Below are positions 1 through 4,327 of a stretch of 6,141 nt of DNA, piece after piece. This stretch comes from an uncultured Paracoccus sp. (GTDB taxonomy: Bacteria > Pseudomonadota > Alphaproteobacteria > Rhodobacterales > Rhodobacteraceae), in the NCBI GenBank assembly GCA_937859005.1, contig CALLYR010000566.1, positions 1 to 6,141 on the forward strand, in the 5' to 3' direction. Positions within the stretch are counted from its first letter, which is position 1. Each line of letters begins with the position of its first letter. Position numbers and translations under genes: made by a program. A model generated the notes under the pieces. It saw only the letters and a list, made by a program, of their open reading frames with translations, had not been told where the DNA came from and did no database searches.

Positions 1-1136
1 TCAGCTGCAGCTGGCGGCGGGGAGGACCTCCGCCTGTCGGAGACGCCGACAGCTCACTTGAGCCAACGTGCGGGCACGGACTGCCGAAAAGGTGCGCTCC
101 CGCCTCGCATCGCGTCTGCAGGACTCGGCCGACGCCTGCGGCTGCTGAGCCGATCCGATCGACCCGGGCAATCCTCTCAAGAGCAATCCTCATGCACCCG
201 ACCCAGCACGAGCAGTTCGCTGCGCCCATCCAGAAGTGGCCAAGGTCTCTCACCGATGGCACTGGCGGCGTCGGGTCGCTTGGCGGACGGGGTCTCTGCT
301 GCCACGCGGCCACCGAGAGAGCCGCCGCCTTAGAAGGGTTGGCCAGGCTGGGATCCGGCGGCACGCGACCAGCACCTCCCGGCTCATCGATCCGACCTGC
401 CCCGGCAGCAGGTCTGCGCCGCGCTCACCTGCACGCCTGTCCGGAACAACGGGGGGAGAGACGGGCGTGCCGCGTCTTGTCCGGGCGACTATGGACAGGT
501 GCTGGCAATCCAGACGGCACGAAAAAGCGATGCCGGAGACCTCGCCTTGGTCTATGCGGTCGGCGGCCACTCGCCTTGCCTGGGCGTGACCCGACGGCAG
601 TGCAGTATCGCGGACATGGTGTTCCGCAAGGTGAACCCCTCCTTGTTCCCGCACATCGGGACCACCGGCGTGATCCGCCGCACAGTTCGCGATCTTCTGC
701 GCAACCTCGAGATCTCTCGGCGGGGCCTGCCCGCGAGTTGCCCGCACCATCGAGCGCCAGCGGGTCGAGAACCACGTTCAGGACGGGGGCCACGAGTTCG
801 ATGTCGCTTCTCGCCCGTGGGCGTCCGGATGGTTGATGAGCTTCTGCTCTGGCTGATCGACCCCGGAGAGCCCTTGACTCAGCACATCAATGGCGGCCCG
901 GTGGTCCATGCCGCCATTACGCCGGCCCGCGCCTTATGGATGTCACAAGGTCGCCCGAACCGAGCCTGGCATGAGAGACACGACCGCCGCGCCGGTTTCC
1001 CTCGGCGAAACCTTGCCCTGGTGCTCAGCCGGAGCCTGCACCCTTCCCCGCGCTACTGACGGGTCCCAGGAGGTTGCGACGGGCCGCCCTGTTCCATTCC
1101 AGGCTGTCCGGGCGTCCACTGATCAGGTTGTGCCGA
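1..1136. other. Stretch with no supportable gene (host flank or decayed mobile DNA)
   Basis: I see no convincing gene on either strand. Several open frames of 90-214 codons exist, but they overlap one another in most frames, are rich in Arg, Pro, Ser and Gly as expected of chance frames in GC-rich DNA, and show no motif I recognise. The frame covering 499-1059 has the most protein-like stretch, at about 530-715 (it includes CSIADMVFRKVNPSLFPHIG). It degenerates after about 720, while another frame looks coding-like at 749-840. That could be a frameshifted gene relic, but no family is recognisable. No tRNA T-loop signature, IS ends or direct repeats were found by eye. Confidence 0.5.
34..52. 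repeat. Short GC-rich perfect hairpin
   Basis: CTGTCGG (34-40) and CCGACAG (46-52) are exact reverse complements around a 5-base loop. No T-run follows on either strand, so this is not an intrinsic terminator. Another perfect palindrome, CAGCTGCAGCTG, lies at 2-13. Both sit at the left edge in DNA without a recognised gene, and their meaning is unknown. Confidence 0.4.
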
Positions 1137-1367
1137 CTATCCAGGTCTTCCTAAAAGCCGAGCAGATGCTATGATCATGCGGCGGCGCATCGTCGTCACG
1201 CCTGCCGGCCGGATGCTACCCTGTCGGCAGAGAACCGATGATAAACCAACAAACACCGGGACTTGGGAAAAGCTTATGGCGGAGACGAAGTCCGCCGCAT
1301 CCTTGTCCGGCAAAGTCCATTTCCGTCCGTCATCTACTTGCTCAACAAGTATTTTTTTGCCTTCCAT
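1137..1367 (-). CDS. Doubtful small ORF divergent from the integrase (76 codons)
   Basis: Read on the minus strand from the ATG at 1367-1365, this frame encodes 76 residues. The first 42 or so look protein-like: a Lys/Asp/Glu-rich start (MEGKKILVEQVDDGRKW), then a stretch ending in a hydrophobic VPVFVGL. The rest is Arg-rich and looks like chance sequence. I recognise no family. The Shine-Dalgarno match upstream is weak. The frame opens away from the integrase gene, where satellites and temperate elements sometimes carry a small regulator, but it could equally be the broken remnant of a host gene cut by integration, or chance. Confidence 0.2.
   Translation of the reverse strand: MEGKKILVEQVDDGRKWTLPDKDAADFVSAISFSQVPVFVGLSSVLCRQGSIRPAGVTTMRRRMIIASARLLGRPG
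1335..1358 (+). terminator. Hairpin plus T-run: weak intrinsic terminator or recombination core
   Basis: TACTTG (1335-1340) and CAAGTA (1346-1351) are exact reverse complements around a 5-base loop. Seven T follow directly (1352-1358). This is the geometry of a Rho-independent terminator on the + strand, although the stem is only 6 bp with 2 G/C pairs, so it would be weak. It could insulate the integrase gene from read-through out of the flank. Alternatively, short inverted arms around a 5-7 base spacer just upstream of an integrase gene also resemble a tyrosine-recombinase core site. The sequence alone does not decide. Confidence 0.35.
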
Positions 1368-1397
1368 TGTCCCGTGCCGTCCCGCATATTCCGGGGT

Positions 1398-1432
1398 GTT
1401 CCCCCATTCGACGGGGGGACGATTGGGGGAAC
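1398..1432 (+). promoter_or_regulatory. Inverted repeat overlapping the integrase ribosome binding site
   Basis: GTTCCCCCA (1398-1406) and TGGGGGAAC (1424-1432) are exact 9-base reverse complements. After one mismatch the symmetry continues for three more pairs (TCG against CGA). The right arm contains GGGGGA (1425-1430), the only good Shine-Dalgarno candidate for the integrase start at 1436. In RNA the left arm would pair with it and could reduce integrase translation. As DNA, the symmetry could be an operator. A related TTCCCCCAT occurs at 3604-3612 ahead of the AlpA-like gene. The symmetry is seen directly; the regulatory role is inferred. Confidence 0.5.
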
Positions 1433-1435
1433 TGA

Positions 1436-2656
1436 ATGCAGGAAACCACAACCCGCCAGACGACAAAGAAGCTGACCGCCGCGCAGGTGCGCAGCCCGCT
1501 TGAACCTGGCAAGTATCACGATGGCAGCGGCACCGGCCTGTTCCTTCTGGTGAAGCCCAACGGTTCCCGCTTCTGGGTCCAGCGCATCACCATTCGCGGC
1601 AAGCGTAGCGAACTGGGCTTGGGCAGCCCGCCCCTGGTGTCGTTGGCACTGGCCCGTGAACAGGCGACAGAGAACAAGCGCACGGCCCGCGCTGGAGGCG
1701 ACCCGCTGCGGGACAAGCGCGAGGCACAGGCCGTCCTGACCTTCGCAGAAGCGGCCCGCAAGGTGCATGAGCTGCACAGGCCGACATGGCGCAACCCAAA
1801 GCACGCGGCGCAATTCATCAGCACCCTGGAAACCTATGCCTTCCCTCGCATGGGCAACATGAAGGTGGGTGAGGTGACGGCAGCGGACGTGCTGGCCGTG
1901 CTGTCCCCCATCTGGAACGTGAAGCGCGAAACCGCCCGTCGCGTGAAGCAGCGCATCGGCACGGTGCTGGAATGGGCCGTGGCGCAGGGCTGGCGGCAGG
2001 ACAACCCGGCGGACGCAATTGCGCAGGCGCTGCCCAAGGATCGGCAGGCAAAAGACCATCGCAAGGCCCTGCCCTCTGCCAAGGTGGCCGAGTGTCTGGC
2101 CGCCGTGAAGGCGAGCGGCGCGGGACTGTCCACAAAGCTGGCGTTCGAGTTGCTGGTGCTGACCGCCAGCCGTTCGGGCGAAGTGCGGCTGGCCCGCTGG
2201 GGACAGATTAACTGGACAGCCGAGGGCGGCCCCGTCTGGCATCGCCCGGCCAGCATGATGAAGGCCAAGGTGCCCCATAGCGTTCCGCTGTCAAAGCAAG
2301 CCGTGGCGGTGCTGAAAGCGGCGCAGGCGCTGGGCAACCCCGAGGATGCCGAGGCGCTGATTTTCCCCGGCACGGTGAAGGGCAAGCCACTGTCTGATGC
2401 CACATTGCTCAAGCTGGTGCGGGAACAGGGCTATGACATCGACATCCACGGCTTCCGCACCTCCTTCCGCACCTGGACGCAGGAGCGGACGAACTTCCCC
2501 CGCGAAGTGGCCGAGGCGGCGCTGGCCCATACCGTCCAGAACAAGGCCGAGGCCGCCTATGCCCGTTCGGACCTGATAGAAAAGCGTCGGGCGCTGGGCG
2601 AGGCATGGGTTGGGTATCTGATGCAAGAAGGCGGCAAAGTGGTGAGGATTGGCTGA
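1436..2656 (+). CDS. int: P4-type tyrosine integrase, complete
   Basis: This is a site-specific tyrosine recombinase of 406 residues, the usual length for P4-like integrases, which insert and excise mobile elements at an att site. Residues about 11-95 form the arm-site-binding domain (DUF4102 type: LTAAQV..., DGSGTGLFLLV..., GLGSPP..SLALAREQA). Residues about 100-190 form the core-binding helical domain, and about 210-390 the catalytic domain. The catalytic set is intact: R246 (TASRSGEV), K276 (MKAKVPH.VPLS), H338 and R341 (HGFR), H365 (ALAH) and the nucleophile Y375 (AAYARSD). The start is fixed by an in-frame TGA immediately before the ATG and by GGGGGA six bases upstream. The stop overlaps the next gene by one base. 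Family assignment is firm. The target site is unknown because no tRNA gene is visible upstream. Confidence 0.96.
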   Translation: MQETTTRQTTKKLTAAQVRSPLEPGKYHDGSGTGLFLLVKPNGSRFWVQRITIRGKRSELGLGSPPLVSLALAREQATENKRTARAGGDPLRDKREAQAVLTFAEAARKVHELHRPTWRNPKHAAQFISTLETYAFPRMGNMKVGEVTAADVLAVLSPIWNVKRETARRVKQRIGTVLEWAVAQGWRQDNPADAIAQALPKDRQAKDHRKALPSAKVAECLAAVKASGAGLSTKLAFELLVLTASRSGEVRLARWGQINWTAEGGPVWHRPASMMKAKVPHSVPLSKQAVAVLKAAQALGNPEDAEALIFPGTVKGKPLSDATLLKLVREQGYDIDIHGFRTSFRTWTQERTNFPREVAEAALAHTVQNKAEAAYARSDLIEKRRALGEAWVGYLMQEGGKVVRIG

Positions 2657-3549
2657 TGTTCATCAGGAAAGGCTTTGTATCGCCTTTCAGCGCATGGGAC
2701 TTGTTTCGACGCCATGAGCGCGGTCGCGATGAAACTTTGTCGCAACGTGACCTTGACCGAAAGGCCGACTTGGCTTTTGTGACTTTCCTTCGACGGGTGC
2801 CCGATGCCACAATCCTGCTTCGTGACGGCAAGACAGTCCACGTAGACTATGGCTTTCTAGGCAGAATCTTTTCCACAAGCCCCTTTTCTCATCGGTATTT
2901 CGACCTGCAAACAGGCCAATTGCGCCCAGCCTTGTTCAGGCATGCCTTAGCTCTTCTGTATTCCGCTATCTCTGGCCGCACGACTGCATGGAGCAATCGG
3001 TTATTTGCAGGTTTGACAGTGATGGCGATTATTGCCGTGCTCTTGGGTGTCCAGCCATTTTATCAAATACCTGCTTCTTCCAAGGCCGCCCAGAACGTGC
3101 CGGATTGGTTTGTAAGTGCCACAAAGTTAGTGGGGCTTATTTTCGCATTATTGTGGTGGCTTTCACTCAAATCATATGAAGCGAGGCGGTTAGCTCTATA
3201 TCGGGGCGGGCACCTGATGTTCCAAGCTTCAGACGTCGTGGGCTTTATTCAAAAATATTACCGTAGTATTGACGATACGGAGGATGCAGTAGCGAACGAT
3301 CCGGGAGAGGATGGTGCGGTTCAAAGTGCTGTCGAAGTCGCCTCACTAGACCCGGAATTGGAGTGCGCTTTTGCCATCGTGCGCGAGCAGGACCGCTTGG
3401 CCGAACAACGCGAGAAGCTGTTGAAGGAAAAGGCGCGTGCATTGTTCGGCGTTGGGTTGGGCGTTCGCGCCTTCGACAGGGCTTGGAACGAGGCTAGGAG
3501 GCTGCGGCCCGAACTCGGCCAAGGGGGACGCCCCGAAAAGAAACCCTGA
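2656..3549 (+). CDS. Unrecognised two-helix membrane protein, likely cargo
   Basis: I do not recognise this 297-residue protein. The N-terminal ~110 residues are soluble and mixed in charge. Two hydrophobic segments follow at about 117-136 (FAGLTVMAIIAVLLGVQPFY) and 152-171 (FVSATKLVGLIFALLWWLSL), joined by a short polar loop, so it is probably an inner-membrane hairpin. The C-terminal ~125 residues are soluble, with an acidic patch at about 205-220 (DDTEDAVANDPGED) and a charged helix with coiled-coil character at about 240-262. The start at 2656 is chosen because GGTGAGGA lies seven bases upstream and the ATG overlaps the integrase stop (TGATG), suggesting coupled translation; an in-frame ATG at 2605 would overlap the integrase by 52 bases. 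GC is clearly lower than in the neighbours (28/60 at 3001-3060 and 22/60 at 3121-3180, against 44/60 at 1981-2040 in the integrase), suggesting separate acquisition. A defence or superinfection-exclusion role is possible but only inferred from position. Confidence 0.85.
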   Translation: MFIRKGFVSPFSAWDLFRRHERGRDETLSQRDLDRKADLAFVTFLRRVPDATILLRDGKTVHVDYGFLGRIFSTSPFSHRYFDLQTGQLRPALFRHALALLYSAISGRTTAWSNRLFAGLTVMAIIAVLLGVQPFYQIPASSKAAQNVPDWFVSATKLVGLIFALLWWLSLKSYEARRLALYRGGHLMFQASDVVGFIQKYYRSIDDTEDAVANDPGEDGAVQSAVEVASLDPELECAFAIVREQDRLAEQREKLLKEKARALFGVGLGVRAFDRAWNEARRLRPELGQGGRPEKKP

Positions 3550-3581
3550 CACAGTTATTTTTAACCGTGACAGCCTATAAC
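3546..3581 (+). promoter_or_regulatory. Imperfect inverted repeat and -10-like box before the AlpA-like gene
   Basis: A 12-base arm at 3546-3557 (CTGACACAGTTA) matches the reverse complement of 3562-3573 (TAACCGTGACAG) at 10 of 12 positions around a TTTT loop. It overlaps the stop codon of the membrane-protein gene. TATAAC (3576-3581), five of six matches to the sigma-70 -10 consensus, follows directly. No good -35 sits at the right distance. The arrangement fits an operator over the promoter of the regulator/replication genes. There is no T-run after the stem, so a + strand terminator is less likely. The symmetry is seen; its use as operator or promoter is inferred. Confidence 0.45.
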
Positions 3582-3639
3582 TTTCTGATTCCAAGGCCAT
3601 CCTTCCCCCATGTTCCGCAACGTGCAGAGGGGAGCCAAC

Positions 3640-3825
3640 ATGGCCCAACGCATCTATCGCCGCCGCGAAGTCGAGTCTGTGACCGGCCTTAGCCGTAGCA
3701 CCATTTACGACCTGATGAGCAAGGGGTTGTTCCCCCGTCCGGTGAAGCTGACCGGGAAGGCCGTGGGCTGGCCAGAAAAGGCTGTGACCCAATGGCTGAA
3801 TAGCCGCGAACAGACCGCCGCCTGA
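3640..3825 (+). CDS. AlpA-type helix-turn-helix regulator
   Basis: This is a 61-residue DNA-binding protein of the AlpA/phage transcriptional-activator family, the small MerR-like helix-turn-helix proteins that activate integrase or excision genes in P4-like elements. The family pattern spans nearly the whole protein: a helix-turn-helix at about 8-30 (RREVESVTGLSRSTIYDLMS), the FPRPVKL turn at 31-37, and the closing GWPEKAVTQWL at 43-53. The start at 3640 is preferred because AGAGGGGAG (3626-3634) lies five bases upstream. An in-frame ATG at 3610 adds ten residues outside the family pattern. It follows an inverted repeat and a -10-like box and may open a transcription unit with the downstream genes. 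Whether it activates the integrase, acts as an excisionase-like factor or controls replication cannot be told from sequence. Confidence 0.9.
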   Translation: MAQRIYRRREVESVTGLSRSTIYDLMSKGLFPRPVKLTGKAVGWPEKAVTQWLNSREQTAA

Positions 3826-3826
3826 C

Positions 3827-3859
3827 AAAAAACCCCCACCCGAGGCGAACGGGCGGGGG
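3827..3859 (-). terminator. Rho-independent terminator geometry for the minus strand
   Basis: Read on the minus strand, a 10-base arm (from 3859-3850) pairs with a 10-base arm (from 3842-3833) around a 7-base loop. Nine pairs are Watson-Crick and one is a G-U wobble, and six T follow (the A-run at 3827-3832). On the + strand the wobble becomes an A-C mismatch and no T-run follows, so + strand transcripts from the AlpA-like gene should read through. No gene on the minus strand explains a terminator here. Confidence 0.55.
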
Positions 3860-3888
3860 CGGTAATCATGTGCGGCGGAGATAGCAGC

Positions 3889-3917
3889 ACCATACCGTTT
3901 CACTGCCCGGCCTTCAA
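3889..3917 (-). promoter_or_regulatory. Possible weak minus-strand promoter facing the terminator
   Basis: On the minus strand, TTGAAG (3917-3912) and TATGGT (3894-3889) are separated by exactly 17 bases. Each matches four of six positions of the sigma-70 consensus. Transcription starting a few bases downstream would reach the terminator at 3859-3827 after roughly 55 bases, which would make a very short RNA complementary to the leader between the AlpA-like gene and the next one. The matches are modest and could be chance. Confidence 0.2.
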
Positions 3918-3929
3918 GGAAAGAGGCCG
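3908..3929 (+). promoter_or_regulatory. Small hairpin around the ribosome binding site of the next gene
   Basis: CGGCCT (3908-3913) and AGGCCG (3924-3929) are exact reverse complements around a 10-base loop. The purine-rich Shine-Dalgarno region AAGGAAAGAGG (3916-3926) lies mostly in the loop and partly in the right arm, 6-12 bases before the ATG at 3933. This could modulate translation of the winged-helix gene. A 6-bp stem is common by chance at this GC content. Confidence 0.25.
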
Positions 3930-3932
3930 AAC

Positions 3933-4229
3933 ATGGCATCAAGCGACCGCTTGTATTCCAGCCGGACGCAGGTTTTCTGGACCTGCCAAGCCCTGCTGCA
4001 AAGCAAGAGCATCAGCACGAAATCCGAAATCCAGGCCGTGAAGGGGTGGCGTCTGGCCGCTATCGTTCACCGCCTGAAAGACGATTACGGCTGGCCCATC
4101 CTGACCGACTATCGCGGCCCGGAGAACGTCGCGCATTACCGGCTGAAACCCGGCACTGACATTGCCCGGCTGCGCTTTCCGCCCAGCGCCAAGAGCCTGG
4201 CCGATGGGCTGGAAGGCGGTGACGCATGA
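3933..4229 (+). CDS. Small winged-helix (HTH_39-like) protein
   Basis: This is a 98-residue protein that resembles the short helix-turn-helix proteins found beside phage and satellite replication genes. Seen in it are an N-terminal helix (TQVFWTCQALLQSKS, about 12-26), a linker ISTKSEIQAVKGW, a recognition-like helix WRLAAIVHRLKDDYGWPI (about 39-56), then a strand/wing region ending HYRL near residue 70. This follows the pattern of domains that choose between DNA sites through a GWRL..hIh.LR..GWPI core. The start at 3933 has a good purine-rich site upstream. The last codon and stop overlap the start of the next ORF (ATGA at 4226-4229). A role in origin or operator binding is inferred from its place before the primase gene. 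The family match is by pattern only. Confidence 0.8.
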   Translation: MASSDRLYSSRTQVFWTCQALLQSKSISTKSEIQAVKGWRLAAIVHRLKDDYGWPILTDYRGPENVAHYRLKPGTDIARLRFPPSAKSLADGLEGGDA

Positions 4230-4327
4230 TGGCCCTGAGGATTGCAATGCTGGTGCATCGTTTCGGCATCACCCCCGATCAGGCGGCGATGCTGGCGGGC
4301 TTCATCTGGGGGGCGGGGCATGAGTGA
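4226..4327 (+). CDS. 33-residue ORF overlapping both neighbouring genes
   Basis: A very short ORF begins with ATGATG, overlapping the stop of the preceding gene by four bases, and ends eight bases inside the next gene. GGAAGG (4211-4216) lies nine bases upstream of the first ATG. The product has a short N-terminal hydrophobic/basic part (MMALRIAMLVHRFG) and a helix containing TPDQAAMLAGFIWG. It has no family I recognise. The tight overlap on both sides suggests a real gene in a translationally coupled series rather than a spacer, since without it a gap of about 90 bases would separate the two larger genes. It could be a small DNA-binding or partner peptide, or merely a translated coupling device. 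Confidence 0.5.
   Translation: MMALRIAMLVHRFGITPDQAAMLAGFIWGAGHE

Noticed and set aside
192..836. Long + strand ORF of 214 codons
   Set aside because: It is Arg/Pro/Gly/Ser-rich with no recognisable motif, overlaps equally long frames on both strands, and has no good ribosome binding site. It is probably a chance frame in GC-rich DNA.
1..1435. tRNA gene as the integration target
   Set aside because: P4-type integrases often use tRNA genes, but I found no T-loop motif with a matching acceptor and anticodon stem on either strand here.
1334..2278. 314-codon ORF on the minus strand
   Set aside because: It lies almost wholly opposite the integrase gene, whose family motifs and catalytic residues are intact. 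This is a shadow frame.
2605..2658. Upstream start for the membrane-protein gene
   Set aside because: It would overlap the integrase by 52 bases, and the added residues look like shadow sequence. The ATG at 2656 has a ribosome binding site and a stop-start overlap.
3610..3642. Upstream start for the AlpA-like gene
   Set aside because: The ten extra residues lie outside the family pattern, and the purine-rich site at 3626-3634 is placed for the ATG at 3640.
3550..4320. Iteron-type replication origin or CRISPR-like repeats
   Set aside because: No set of direct repeats with regular spacing is visible. Only isolated inverted repeats occur.
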